A DNA stretch of 35,643 nucleotides from Tanticharoenia sakaeratensis NBRC 103193 (GCF_000963885.1 NZ_BALE01000052.1:1-35643), one strand, 5' to 3'. Positions 8,152 to 17,218 are shown, numbered from the stretch's first letter. The notes: generated by a model from the sequence alone, not told the origin. Program-made: numbers and translations.

Positions 8152-9930
8152 GTGAACATGATGGAAGCCCGTCCCGCGCGACGGACAGAACGGCAGTTGT
8201 TCGGCATGCCGCTTTCGCGGAGCCTGCCGATCGCACCCGGCCTGTTCTTCCTCGCCGTGTTCCTCGTCGTGCCCCTGGCGCTGATGATCTTCCGGAGCCT
8301 GACCGATCCCGCGACCGGCTCCATGAGCCTGTCGGGCATCGAGACCCTGTTCCGCATCGCCGGATACCGACGCGTGCTGGGCAATACCCTGTCGGTCGGC
8401 ATCGCCTGCGCCATCCTCTCCGTGGCCCTGGGCTATCCCGTCGCGAACTGGCTCGCCTCCCTGGACGAAAGACACCGCCGGCGCGCGCTCTTTCTGGTCA
8501 TGGCGCCGTTCTGGACCAGCGTTCTGGTCCGCAGCTTCGCCTGGCTCGTGCTGCTGGGGCGCCACGGCCCGGTCGCGACCTTCCTGAACTTCTTCGGCCT
8601 GCCAGGCGGCGATGCCCTGCTGTTCAACCGCATCACGGTTGTCGCCACCATGGTGCATGTCCTGCTGCCGATGGCCATCATCTCCATGCTGCCGACGCAT
8701 CTGGCCATCAACCGGCAGCTCCTGAGTGCGGCGCGCACGCTGGGCGGCGGCAATGCGGACATCTTCTGGCGAATCTACATGCCGCTGTCGCTCCGCGGCT
8801 GCGCGGCCTCGGGCCTGCTGATCTTCCTCATGGCGCTCGGCTTCTTCATCACGCCGATGCTGCTGGGCGGCCTGCACGACGTGCTGCTGGGCGAACTGAT
8901 CATCCTGCAGATCGACCATTTGCAGAACTGGCATTTCGGCGGCGCGCTGGCACTCGTGATCGTCATCATCGGCGGTCTGGCCATCCTGCTGGCCAACGGC
9001 CTGTTCGACCTCTCGGGCGCGCGCGCCACACTCCCGCCGCGCCCGTCGTCGATCGCCTTCTGCGACCGGACAGCGCAGCTCTTCACACGCCTGGGACGCG
9101 CGGTCCCGGCACTCGTGCCAGGCCCCGCGACCATCGCCCGGGCGTCGTCGATCTATTCCTGGTTCGTCATCGTCTCGCTGACGGTGCCGCTGCTCGCGAT
9201 CATCCCGATGGCCTTCACGCGCGACGTGTTCCTCACCTTCCCGCCCCGGCTCGGGACGTTTCACTGGTTCGCGCTCTACTTCCACGACCCGCAATGGGTC
9301 GCGGCCACGCTCGCGTCCTTCCGCATCGGCGCGGGAGCCGCGATCCTGTCGGTCCTGCTGGCCGGATCGGCCGCCTATGCCGTCGCCCGGGCGGACGGCC
9401 GGATCGTCGGCATGGTCATCCTGCTCTTCATGATCCCGCTCGCCGTCCCCCCGATCGTGATCGCGCTCGCCCTCTTCGGACTGTTCGCGAAGATGTCCCT
9501 GCTGGCGACCGACCTTGCGATCATCCTCGGCCACACGGTCATCTGCATCCCCGTGGTGTTCACGATCCTGCTCGCGGGCTTCCGCTCCTACGACTGGCGC
9601 CTGAACCAGGCCGCCGCCACGCTGGGCGCGCGCACCGGCGCCATCGTCGGACGGGTCGCCTTCCCCCTCCTGCGCTCCGTCGTCATTTCCGCGCTGATCG
9701 CAGGCTTCCTCACGTCCTTCGACGAACTGACCGTCGCCCTCTTCCTCGGCGGCGGCCTGAAGACGACGCTGCCCAAGCAGATGTGGGACGCGATCCTGCT
9801 GGAGGCCAGCCCGCTTCTGGCCGCGGTCTCGGTCACCATGATGATCGTGGTCGTCGTCCTGTTCCTGGTCATGGAGGCCACGCAGAAGAACAGGATCAGC
9901 CCCGAACGCGAACTCACCCTGCCCCACTGA
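8152..9930 (+). CDS. Fused double permease of the ABC importer (PotB-PotC type halves in one chain)
   Basis: The 592-residue inner-membrane protein consists of two permease halves, about residues 20-285 and 330-585, each with roughly six membrane segments and its own EAA-like cytoplasmic loop (LSAARTLGGG in the first half, NQAAATLGAR in the second). In most polyamine importers these are separate proteins; single-chain permeases are better known from ferric-iron (SfuB/FbpB) and thiamine systems. The join is a hydrophilic linker around 290-320. The GTG at 8152 has AGG seven bases upstream; ATG codons at 8158 and 8161 are alternatives. It makes the importer complete: one ATPase gene, one binding protein, one fused permease. 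Confidence 0.9.
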   Translation: MNMMEARPARRTERQLFGMPLSRSLPIAPGLFFLAVFLVVPLALMIFRSLTDPATGSMSLSGIETLFRIAGYRRVLGNTLSVGIACAILSVALGYPVANWLASLDERHRRRALFLVMAPFWTSVLVRSFAWLVLLGRHGPVATFLNFFGLPGGDALLFNRITVVATMVHVLLPMAIISMLPTHLAINRQLLSAARTLGGGNADIFWRIYMPLSLRGCAASGLLIFLMALGFFITPMLLGGLHDVLLGELIILQIDHLQNWHFGGALALVIVIIGGLAILLANGLFDLSGARATLPPRPSSIAFCDRTAQLFTRLGRAVPALVPGPATIARASSIYSWFVIVSLTVPLLAIIPMAFTRDVFLTFPPRLGTFHWFALYFHDPQWVAATLASFRIGAGAAILSVLLAGSAAYAVARADGRIVGMVILLFMIPLAVPPIVIALALFGLFAKMSLLATDLAIILGHTVICIPVVFTILLAGFRSYDWRLNQAAATLGARTGAIVGRVAFPLLRSVVISALIAGFLTSFDELTVALFLGGGLKTTLPKQMWDAILLEASPLLAAVSVTMMIVVVVLFLVMEATQKNRISPERELTLPH

Positions 9931-9979
9931 CCCCTGCCCGCCGCTCCGTGGACGACAGGACACTGAAAACGGAAAGACC

Positions 9980-11017
9980 ATGAGCGCAGAATCCGTCGTA
10001 CGCGTGCCCGAGGACATCCTCGCGGAAAAGGTCCGCCGGCACCTTCTCTCCGCCGGCGCACAACCCCACGATGCCGACGAGACCACGCGCGCCCTGATGC
10101 ACGCCTCCCGCCATGGCGTGGACAGCCACGGCGTCCGCCTCGCTCCGTATTATGTCGGCAAGATCAGGGCCGGCCGGATCAGGACGGCGCCGCACCGCGT
10201 CCTCACATCCACCGGCCCCTGCACCGCCGTGCTCGACGCCGATCACGGCCTCGCACATGCCGCCTCATACATGGCCATGCAGAAGGCCATGGACTGCGCG
10301 CGCGTTTCGGGAATCGGCGCGGTCGGCGTCCGCAACTCCAACCATTTCGGAGCCGCCGGCGCCTATGCGATCGAGGCGGCGCCGCGCGGACTGCTCGGTC
10401 TCGCCACCTGCAACGCCGAAGCCCTCGTCAGCCTGTTCGGCGGCAAGCACGCATTCCACGGCACCAACCCGTTCGCCTTCGCAGCGCCCGTCCCCGGCCG
10501 CAAGCCCTGGCTGATGGACATGGCCACCTCGTCCGTGCCGTTCAACCGGGTCATGCTCTACCGCGCGCTCGGCATCCCGCTGCCCTACGGCGTCGCGGTG
10601 GACGCAGCCGGCGAGACGACCTGCGACGCACAGAAAGCCACCTGCCTGCATCCTCTGGGCGGCCCGGAATTCGGGTTCAAGGGCGCAGCCCTCGCCGGTC
10701 TCGCAACATTGCTGAGCGCCGTGCTGACCGGCGCCGCCTTCGATCCGGAGATCGTTCCGGACAGCGATCCACGCAGTAAGGAGATACCCGGCAACATCGG
10801 GCACTTCTTCCTGGCGATCAATCCGCAGCATTTCGTGGGACAGGCCGGGTACGAAACGGCCATTGCGCGTTACGTGTCAGCCGTCGAAACCGCAACCCCG
10901 GTCGACCCCGCCCGCCCCACGCTCGTGCCCGGCGACCGGGAATGGGCAGAAGCGGAACGGCGCCGCGCAACCGGCATCCCGGTCGACCCCGACACCGCCC
11001 GCGCGCTCCTGATCTGA
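9980..11017 (+). CDS. Ldh-family (malate/L-lactate/ureidoglycolate dehydrogenase type) NAD(P)-dependent oxidoreductase
   Basis: A 345-residue soluble enzyme of the family distinct from Rossmann-fold dehydrogenases. Landmarks are DSHGVRL with His50, VRNSNHFG with His122, GTNPFAFA, the D-MATS segment at 180-184 and a glycine-rich GGPEFGFKGAAL near the middle of the C-terminal half. Members reduce or oxidise 2-oxo acids, 2-hydroxy acids, ureidoglycolate, 2,3-diketogulonate, or cyclic imino acids (delta-1-piperideine/pyrroline-2-carboxylate). It follows the permease gene by 49 bp with GGAAAG just ahead of the ATG, so it is probably cotranscribed with the importer and acts on the imported compound or a product of it. 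Given the RidA-type and monooxygenase neighbours, reduction of an imino acid is attractive but unproven. Confidence 0.9.
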   Translation: MSAESVVRVPEDILAEKVRRHLLSAGAQPHDADETTRALMHASRHGVDSHGVRLAPYYVGKIRAGRIRTAPHRVLTSTGPCTAVLDADHGLAHAASYMAMQKAMDCARVSGIGAVGVRNSNHFGAAGAYAIEAAPRGLLGLATCNAEALVSLFGGKHAFHGTNPFAFAAPVPGRKPWLMDMATSSVPFNRVMLYRALGIPLPYGVAVDAAGETTCDAQKATCLHPLGGPEFGFKGAALAGLATLLSAVLTGAAFDPEIVPDSDPRSKEIPGNIGHFFLAINPQHFVGQAGYETAIARYVSAVETATPVDPARPTLVPGDREWAEAERRRATGIPVDPDTARALLI

Positions 11018-11057
11018 GAACGCGGGCAGACCGCCCTGTCGTCCCCAGGCGCCTATG

Positions 11058-11735
11058 TCACTCGTCGCCCGGCACGCCGTACGACGGCGCCGTCAGGGGA
11101 TTGAGACACCGCACCACATAATCGTGCATCTGCGGCTGCCAGACCGACCAGAGCTCTGACAGGCGCTCCAGGGGCTGCTCGTCCCAGTCCACGCGAAGAT
11201 CCACCAGCGGCCACGCCTCGCGATCCACGACCAGAAGCCCGGCCGAGCGAACCGCCCCCGCTTCGCCGCCCGCTTCCTGACCAGCCGCCATCGCCATCAG
11301 AAGACGCGCGCCAAGGTCGAGCGTAACGTCCGACGCGAGGAACGCATCCACCATCCGCTCCGGCACGGACGGGTTCGCCAGAAGATTGCCCGCCGCCGCG
11401 ACATTTTCGCGGGCGACGGTTGCATTCACCCCCAGCGCCTTCTCGCCCGACCAGACCGACGTCCGGCCCTGCGCATCGAGAATCACGAGCTGACGGAACG
11501 CCGCGTGTTCGCTCGTCCGCACGAGGATGTCGCGCGCTTCCTCCGCAGTGGCTCCTGCCGCCAGCAGGTCCAGCCCGGCCGGCCCGAGACGCGGGTCGGT
11601 CACGTTCTGGGACGCCACGACACCCGTGCGCGCGCGGGCGAACGCACACCGGCTGGCCACCGCCGGAGACGACGACGAAACCGACATCCCGAGCTGTCCG
11701 CTGCGCGGGCATCGCGCGATGATGGAAAAGGTCAT
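11058..11735 (-). CDS. DUF1028 protein (Ntn-hydrolase-like fold)
   Basis: A 225-residue soluble protein beginning MTFSIIARCPRSGQLGMSVSS, the hallmark opening of DUF1028, followed by the conserved GVVASQNVTDPRLGPAGLDLL and AAGNLLANPSVPERM segments. The start is firm: GGAGGTGAT lies seven bases upstream. DUF1028 proteins are predicted Ntn-like hydrolases and often sit beside peptidases and amino-acid importers, but no reaction is established that I can name. Here it is the last gene of a leftward unit, 118 bp behind the ArgE-like hydrolase, and converges on the Ldh-family gene with only 40 bp between stops. A hydrolase or amidase step in catabolism of the imported compound is a reasonable guess. 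Confidence 0.9.
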   Translation of the reverse strand: MTFSIIARCPRSGQLGMSVSSSSPAVASRCAFARARTGVVASQNVTDPRLGPAGLDLLAAGATAEEARDILVRTSEHAAFRQLVILDAQGRTSVWSGEKALGVNATVARENVAAAGNLLANPSVPERMVDAFLASDVTLDLGARLLMAMAAGQEAGGEAGAVRSAGLLVVDREAWPLVDLRVDWDEQPLERLSELWSVWQPQMHDYVVRCLNPLTAPSYGVPGDE

Positions 11736-11853
11736 GCCTGGATCACCTCCACTGATAGACGGGCATCTGCCCCATCGCGGCGCATCCGCAATGGTCCGGA
11801 AAACGCTCTGGCCGCGCGGGCAAATACACAAAAGAAGCCGTTACCCCGATGCG

Positions 11854-13032
11854 CTACCGGGACAGCAGGTCGAGCACGTCGTCAAGCAGGCGCTCGCCCT
11901 GCGCGAGCTCCTCGACGGTAATGAATTCATCGGCCTTGTGTGCCCGGTCGATCGAGCCCGGACCGCAGATGACGCAAGGGATGCCGAGCTTCTCCGCATA
12001 CAGGCCCGCCTCCGTCCCGAAACCGACGACGCTCGCCTCGTTCTGGCGCATCCGGTTCAGCGTGAACTGCGAGACCGGATTGCGCACGTCGCTGTTCAGG
12101 CCCGGATAGGCATTCAGGACCTCGATCTCGATGGCCGAACCCGGATAATCCCGCATCAGACCCTCGGCCGCCCGATGCAGGACCGCCAGATAGTCGGCCC
12201 CGTCCCGGTCCGGCAGCAGCCGGATCTCCGCCAGGATCGCACACCGGTCGGGAATGATGTTGAGCGCGGTCCCGCCCTCGATCAGGCCGACCTGCACCGT
12301 CGAATGCGGCACCTCGAACCGGGAATCATGGGTCTCGGTGCGGATGATGTCGGCCTGCAGATGATCGAGCGCGCACACCATCCGCGCGGCGACCGCAATC
12401 GCATTCACCCCGTTCGACGGGTTGGCCGAATGACCGGCAATTCCGCGGCACGTCACCCGGAACGCGATCTTGCCCTTGTGCGCAAGCGCCGTCCGCATCT
12501 CCGTGGGCTCGCCCACGATGATGCCCGCAGCCTCGGGCCCGGCTGCCCCGATCGCCGACAGAAGCGACCGCACGCCCACGCACCCGATCTCCTCGTCATA
12601 GGACACGGCCAGATGCAGCGGACGTTCGAGCGCGCGGGACTGCGCCTTTTCGGCGGTTCGCAACATGCAGGCCAGAAAGCCCTTCATGTCGCTCGTGCCG
12701 CGCCCGTACAGCCGGTTGCCGGCACGGCTCAGCACGAACGGATCGGTATGCCAGGCCTGCCCCTCGACCGGCACGACATCGGAATGCGCGGACAGGATGA
12801 GGCCGCCCGCGCGCTCCGGGCCGATCGACGCGAACACGCTCTTCGCCCCGGCCCGCTCCCCCGGAACGACCGTGACGCGACAGCCCGCCGATTGCAGGAA
12901 GGACGCCACCCAGTCGATCAGGTCCTCGTTCGTGCCCTCGCAGATGGTGCGGAACCCGATGAGCGTGCGCAGGATGTCCACCACCCGCGGCAAGTCGTCG
13001 CCTGTCTGCTCCATGTGATCCACACCCATCAT
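11854..13032 (-). CDS. ArgE-like M20 metallo-hydrolase (acetylornithine deacetylase family)
   Basis: A 392-residue cytosolic zinc hydrolase. The di-zinc site is complete: His83 and Asp85 (SAHSDVVP), Asp115 (GTSDMKG), Glu147/Glu148 (DEEIG), Glu175 (GEPTE) and His365 (IDRAHKADE). The GFGTEAGLY and CGPGSIDRAHKADEF segments place it in the ArgE branch, which removes acyl groups from N-acyl amino acids. Being in a transport and catabolic cluster rather than with arg genes, it is more likely a paralogue for degrading an N-acylated amine or amino acid than a biosynthetic enzyme. The start is ambiguous among 13032, 13029 and 13014. The TonB receptor gene lies 106 bp upstream in the same direction, with a perfect hairpin between. 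Confidence 0.9.
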   Translation of the reverse strand: MMGVDHMEQTGDDLPRVVDILRTLIGFRTICEGTNEDLIDWVASFLQSAGCRVTVVPGERAGAKSVFASIGPERAGGLILSAHSDVVPVEGQAWHTDPFVLSRAGNRLYGRGTSDMKGFLACMLRTAEKAQSRALERPLHLAVSYDEEIGCVGVRSLLSAIGAAGPEAAGIIVGEPTEMRTALAHKGKIAFRVTCRGIAGHSANPSNGVNAIAVAARMVCALDHLQADIIRTETHDSRFEVPHSTVQVGLIEGGTALNIIPDRCAILAEIRLLPDRDGADYLAVLHRAAEGLMRDYPGSAIEIEVLNAYPGLNSDVRNPVSQFTLNRMRQNEASVVGFGTEAGLYAEKLGIPCVICGPGSIDRAHKADEFITVEELAQGERLLDDVLDLLSR

Positions 13033-13076
13033 CCCTGCCGGCGGCAGTCCCCGGCCGCCCTGTCGATCAAACGCAT

Positions 13077-13100
13077 CATGCGGGCACGAGGGCCCGCATG
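13077..13100 (-). terminator. Perfect stem-loop between the TonB receptor gene and the ArgE-like gene
   Basis: Nine-base arms CATGCGGGC and GCCCGCATG enclose a six-base loop. It lies about 40 bases beyond the receptor stop and 45 bases ahead of the ArgE-like start. Only a weak TTTG follows on the transcribed strand, so it may be a partial terminator or an mRNA-stabilising element that lowers expression of, or separates, the downstream genes. Confidence 0.55.
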
Positions 13101-13138
13101 ACAGTCATACCAGTCCGAACGCGATGCCGAAGCGGCGA

Positions 13139-15493
13139 TCAGAAATCCATCTTCACCGAGCCGAAATAGGCGCGGGGCTCACCCGGAAGCATCGACTGGC
13201 GATCCCCCGAGAGCGGATATCCGCTCTCGCCGATCGTCGCGATATAGGGGTGGTTCAGAAGGTTGTAGACGTTGAAATCGAAGATCACGTCATGCGCGCG
13301 CCAGACATTCTTGAAGCGATACCGCGCGCCAAGGCTCACGAGCCAGTAACCCGGCACCGAGGTGTCGTTCGTGTAGCTGAAATAGCGCTTGCCGACATAG
13401 TTCGCATCGAGATGCGCCGAGGCATTGCGATACGCATAGGAAAGCTGACCGGTATACATCCAGGACGGATAGCCAACCGTGTGCTTGCCCTTCGTATCGT
13501 AGACCACATCGCCCGACGTCAGGTTGTTCTCGTAAATCGAGTGGGCGTAGCTCATGCTGTTCGAGATCGACAAGTTCTTGATCGGCATGATCACGGCCTG
13601 CGCATCGGCGCCGTTCAGGCCGACATTGCCGACGTTCGTGACCGTGGAATGCGGATCGACAAGGCTGCCGGTCGTGATCGACTGCATGCGGTTGTAATAA
13701 TCCACGCGATACAGATCCGCATTGGCGGCAAAGTACTTCGACGTGAACCGATAGCCCAGCGTGTAGACCCAGGACCGCTCGGGCTTCAGCGTCTTGCGCA
13801 GCGCCAGGAACGACGCCTGGTCATGCGCCTGCCAGGCACTCGGCAGGCTTCCGCTCTGATAGCCGCCATAGTTGTAGCCGCGCAGGTTCTCGGCCATGTC
13901 GAAATACAGCTCGTGCTGGCGCGCGAAATGCCAGTCGAGCGCAATATGCGGCAGGAAGGCGCCCGCCGTGGTCAGGCCGCCCGACGGCAACTGGTCGACA
14001 CCGCTCTCGGCCGGATTGTTGTAGGTCGCACCGCCGCCGGTCGTCTGCAGGAACGAGCGGAAACCCCCGTTCAGCGACAGCGACGGCAGGATGAACCACG
14101 TGTCCTGCAGATGGAACTGGAACGTGTTCGTGTGATAGGCGCTCTGCCAAGGATGAGAGAAGGCAGGTCCGTAGGTGGTGTACGGACCGACCGCCTTCAG
14201 CGGTGCGCCCTGACCGAGCAGCGGCTCCTCATAGAGGAAATAGCCGTTGGTATATGAGTTGTTCTCGTACCAGACGCCCGTGTTGATGCTGTTGTGATTG
14301 ATGTCGTAGGTCAGGTCGCTCGTCAGGCCGAACCGGCGCAGTTGCGGCTGGTAGAGCTGTTCCGACAGCGGGCTGCCGTTCGGCGACGGGTCATAAGGAT
14401 CCGTATAGGACGAGTTCATGGAATCCGAGTGCCCATAGGCGATCGTCTTCCACTTCAGATTGTCGGCCAGCGTGAAATCGGCCGTCAGAGCCCCAAGGAA
14501 ATTCTGCTCCGTCGTGCCGCCGTCATAATACGCGCCATCCAGCGGATCCGAGAGCTTCCCGATCCCGCCGGAATAGACGCCCTGCGCCGCGAGATAGGCG
14601 CGCTTGTAATCCGGATAATAGATGTCGACCCGCTGCCCGAGCGTCTTCAGGGCATCGAAGGAAAGATCCTCGTATCCCCACATTTCCATGTCCGACCAGT
14701 CGAAGAACGCGGAAATGCTGCTCTGCTCCGCCACGGGCTGGACGAGCTTGAAATTGACCTGCTGCTGGAACTGCGTGCCTTCGCCCTTCCACTTCCCGGA
14801 ATCCGTCCGCATGTAGGACGTATAGAAGCGCGTGCCGGTCTTGTTGAGATCGCCGCTGTCGAACCGCACGAACGTTCTGAAGCCGTTATAGCTTCCGAAC
14901 ATCTGGGAGATCGTGCCGCCCATCTTGTGCTTCGGGTCGAGCGAATTGAACGTGATCGCGCCGCCGAGATTGGTGGTCGACGGCACGTCGACCGCGCCAC
15001 CACCCTTCGACACGCTCATCGCGCCGATATTGTCCTGCGTGATGGCCGAGTTGATGTCGAGGCCGTTATATTTCTGATAGCCCTGATCGCCCAGCGGAAT
15101 GCCGTCCAGCGTCACGCCCAGCTGCGACTTGGAGAAACCGCGCACGAACAGCCCGACGCTCCACGTGTCGATGCCCAGGGCATCGTCCGACGTGAAGTTC
15201 ACGCCCGGCGTCTGCGCCAGTACCTTGTACGGGCTGGTCCCCGCAACGGCCTCGTCCATCTGCTGGCGGGTGACGACCGCGGTCGCGCCATGCGTGAAGT
15301 GACGCGTGGACGTCACCGACAGCTCTTCCGAACGACTTGCCACGACCGGACCCTTCCGATGCCCGGCGGAAGCCTTCGCCTTATGGGTCACAGGTGCCTT
15401 GGCCGACGACGACGCCCCGGACGGCGCCGCCACAGCCTGCGCCGCAAAACAGAGCACGGAGGCTCCCGCAAGAAACATAGCCCGAGTCATCAT
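13139..15493 (-). CDS. TonB-dependent outer-membrane receptor
   Basis: A 784-residue outer-membrane protein. Residues 1-22 form a signal peptide (MMTRAMFLAGASVLCFAAQAVA), followed by an Ala/Lys-rich spacer, a plug domain (about 60-185, with VLAQTPGVNFTSDD, VRGF and a GGAITFNS stretch) and a 22-strand-type barrel rich in aromatic residues, closing on Phe (VKMDF). A short EELSVTS ahead of the plug may be the TonB box. The start has GGAG seven bases upstream. The family imports metal-siderophore complexes, cobalamin, and some sugars or other large ligands. It leads the unit receptor, ArgE-like, DUF1028, so its ligand is probably broken down by those enzymes. The ligand cannot be read from the sequence. 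Confidence 0.93.
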   Translation of the reverse strand: MMTRAMFLAGASVLCFAAQAVAAPSGASSSAKAPVTHKAKASAGHRKGPVVASRSEELSVTSTRHFTHGATAVVTRQQMDEAVAGTSPYKVLAQTPGVNFTSDDALGIDTWSVGLFVRGFSKSQLGVTLDGIPLGDQGYQKYNGLDINSAITQDNIGAMSVSKGGGAVDVPSTTNLGGAITFNSLDPKHKMGGTISQMFGSYNGFRTFVRFDSGDLNKTGTRFYTSYMRTDSGKWKGEGTQFQQQVNFKLVQPVAEQSSISAFFDWSDMEMWGYEDLSFDALKTLGQRVDIYYPDYKRAYLAAQGVYSGGIGKLSDPLDGAYYDGGTTEQNFLGALTADFTLADNLKWKTIAYGHSDSMNSSYTDPYDPSPNGSPLSEQLYQPQLRRFGLTSDLTYDINHNSINTGVWYENNSYTNGYFLYEEPLLGQGAPLKAVGPYTTYGPAFSHPWQSAYHTNTFQFHLQDTWFILPSLSLNGGFRSFLQTTGGGATYNNPAESGVDQLPSGGLTTAGAFLPHIALDWHFARQHELYFDMAENLRGYNYGGYQSGSLPSAWQAHDQASFLALRKTLKPERSWVYTLGYRFTSKYFAANADLYRVDYYNRMQSITTGSLVDPHSTVTNVGNVGLNGADAQAVIMPIKNLSISNSMSYAHSIYENNLTSGDVVYDTKGKHTVGYPSWMYTGQLSYAYRNASAHLDANYVGKRYFSYTNDTSVPGYWLVSLGARYRFKNVWRAHDVIFDFNVYNLLNHPYIATIGESGYPLSGDRQSMLPGEPRAYFGSVKMDF

Positions 15494-15997
15494 CACCGCA
15501 CTCCAATTTCTGGGCCTGACACGCAAATGGACATGACGCATTTTGCGCCGAGCGAAATGGATATCCGCGCACGAAAAAAGCACAGATCCGCACATCCGAA
15601 TTCTCAGACGCAGATCAATGCGCTCGTTCGCCGGGCGCCTGATCCATTCCCGACTTTCGAAAAGCTATACGTCTTCGCGACAACGATCGTCTCCTGATGA
15701 GGGCAGGCGCTCGGCCCCGCGGTCAGATGCGCATCGAACATCGCAGCTTCGAAAATTATAGGAACTCATACCGACATCACAACGGTATATTTTTTAAAGT
15801 CCTTGATTGGAATATCCGAGGCTAGCGCGCACGTCGCCCGGCTCCGTGGTACATGTCGCCCGACCCCCAGCGTCAGAAATATCTAAGCAGAGCTAAACCA
15901 GATATTGGTTTCAAACTCGGAATTTTATCCGGTAATTGACGGCGTTCATGTCATCATGTTGCGTAAGCTCGAGCTCCTCGCGAAAAGAGTGCTTTTC
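15494..15997. other. Divergent intergenic region, TonB receptor / FAD monooxygenase
   Basis: About 500 bases carrying the promoters of both divergent units. The half nearer the monooxygenase (15740-15960) is markedly A/T-rich, with a TTTTTTAAAG run near 15790. Frames open here do not look like protein. Apart from the inverted repeat at 15522-15547 I could not pick a confident site. Confidence 0.4.
15522..15547. promoter_or_regulatory. Imperfect inverted repeat upstream of the TonB receptor gene
   Basis: Arms CGCAAATG and CATTTTGCG face each other across nine bases, 29-54 bases upstream of the receptor start; the arms pair fully if one A is looped out. The position suits an operator for a dimeric repressor controlling receptor expression. 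The half site is faintly like iron- or manganese-responsive boxes of alphaproteobacteria, but the spacing is too long to claim one. Confidence 0.3.
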
Positions 15998-17218
15998 ATG
16001 TCAAACGAAGTAATCGACACCCTTGTCATCGGCGGCGGCCAGGCGGGTATCGCCATGAGCGAACATCTCGGCAAGCAAGGTCTGTCCCACCTCGTCGTCG
16101 AACGCGGCCGCATTGCGGAACGATGGCGCTCCGAACGATGGGATTCCCTGGTCGCCAACGGCCCCGCCTGGCACGACCGCTTCCCCAACATGACATTCGA
16201 TGGCGTCGATCCGGACGGATTTGCCCCGCGCAACAATATCGTCGGCTATTTCGAGGCCTACTCGAAGCAGATCGACGCACCCGTCCGCTGCGAAACCGAA
16301 GTGACCGCCCTGCGCCGGACCGATGACGGGTTCGTGGCCGAACTGCCGACGGGCACGATCACCTGCCGGAACGTGGTCGTCGCGACCGGTCCTTTTCAGA
16401 AGCCCTCCTACCCTGCCGTCGTGCCGGGCGAGGCCGGCCTGCATCAGATCCACTCCAACGCCTACAAGAACCCGGGCCAGCTTCCGGACGGCACCGTGAT
16501 CGTGATCGGCGCCGGCTCGTCGGGCGCGCAGATCGCCGACGAACTGCTCCGGTCGGGCCGCAAGGTCTATCTGGCCATCGGCCCGCACGACCGTCCGCCG
16601 CGTCGCTATCGCGGGCGCGACTTCGTGTGGTGGCTCGGCGTGCTGGGCATGTGGGACGCCAAGGCCGTCACGTCGGAAGGCGATCACGTCACGATCTCCG
16701 TCAGCGGTGCGCGCGGCGGCCATACCGTCGATTTCCGTGAACTCGCGTCCCGGGGCATGAACCTCGTCGGCAAGGCCTCGCACTACGAAGACGGCACGCT
16801 GCATTTCTCCAATGATCTCGCAGCCAACATCGCACGCGGCGACGCCAACTACCTGTCGATGCTCGACCTGGCCGATGCCTACGCCGCACGCGAAGGCCTC
16901 GACCTGCCGGAAGAACCGCAGGCCCGAATCATCGCCGACGACCCGGAATGCGTCCGCAACCCGATCCTGAGCCTCGACCTGAAAAAGGAAAAGGTCGCGG
17001 CGATCGTCTGGGCCACCGGCTACACGTTCGACTTCTCCTGGCTCGAGCCCGACATGCTCGATGCCGCCGGTGCCCCGGTGCACGACAATGGCGTGGGTCG
17101 CATCCCGGGCCTCTATTTCCTCGGCCTGCCGGGGCTGACGCGCCGCGCATCGCCATTCATCTGGGGCGTCTGGCACGACGCCGCCTCCATCGCCAGCCAC
17201 ATCGCGACACGGGAATAA
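15998..17218 (+). CDS. FAD-dependent NAD(P)H-binding monooxygenase (flavin-containing monooxygenase / CzcO-like)
   Basis: A 406-residue two-dinucleotide flavoprotein. The FAD site GGGQAG is at 12-17, the NAD(P)H site GAGSSG at 171-176, and the ATG-type motifs VVVATGPF and WATGYTFDFSWL are both present. The overall pattern resembles the flavin-containing monooxygenase/CzcO group, whose members N-hydroxylate amines or oxygenate ketones and sulfur compounds. A full Baeyer-Villiger fingerprint is not evident. The start was placed so that MSNEVIDTLVIGGG opens the FAD fold; the ribosome site (AGAG) is weak and upstream starts in frame (for example 15956) would add unlikely sequence. It is divergent from the TonB receptor and is followed by lysR and ridA on the same strand, so it probably oxidises the same substrate class. 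Confidence 0.88.
   Translation: MSNEVIDTLVIGGGQAGIAMSEHLGKQGLSHLVVERGRIAERWRSERWDSLVANGPAWHDRFPNMTFDGVDPDGFAPRNNIVGYFEAYSKQIDAPVRCETEVTALRRTDDGFVAELPTGTITCRNVVVATGPFQKPSYPAVVPGEAGLHQIHSNAYKNPGQLPDGTVIVIGAGSSGAQIADELLRSGRKVYLAIGPHDRPPRRYRGRDFVWWLGVLGMWDAKAVTSEGDHVTISVSGARGGHTVDFRELASRGMNLVGKASHYEDGTLHFSNDLAANIARGDANYLSMLDLADAYAAREGLDLPEEPQARIIADDPECVRNPILSLDLKKEKVAAIVWATGYTFDFSWLEPDMLDAAGAPVHDNGVGRIPGLYFLGLPGLTRRASPFIWGVWHDAASIASHIATRE

Noticed and set aside
7000-10086. Very long open frame (1028 codons) on the minus strand across the ABC transporter operon
   Set aside because: It is antisense to three clear genes with full family motifs, and its translation is Asp/Glu/Arg/Gln/Gly-rich with no domain. 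High-GC codon bias on the other strand explains it.
11018-11057. Terminator hairpin GGGC/GCCC between the convergent Ldh-family and DUF1028 genes
   Set aside because: Only four pairs and no T-run; not distinguishable from chance in this G/C-rich sequence.
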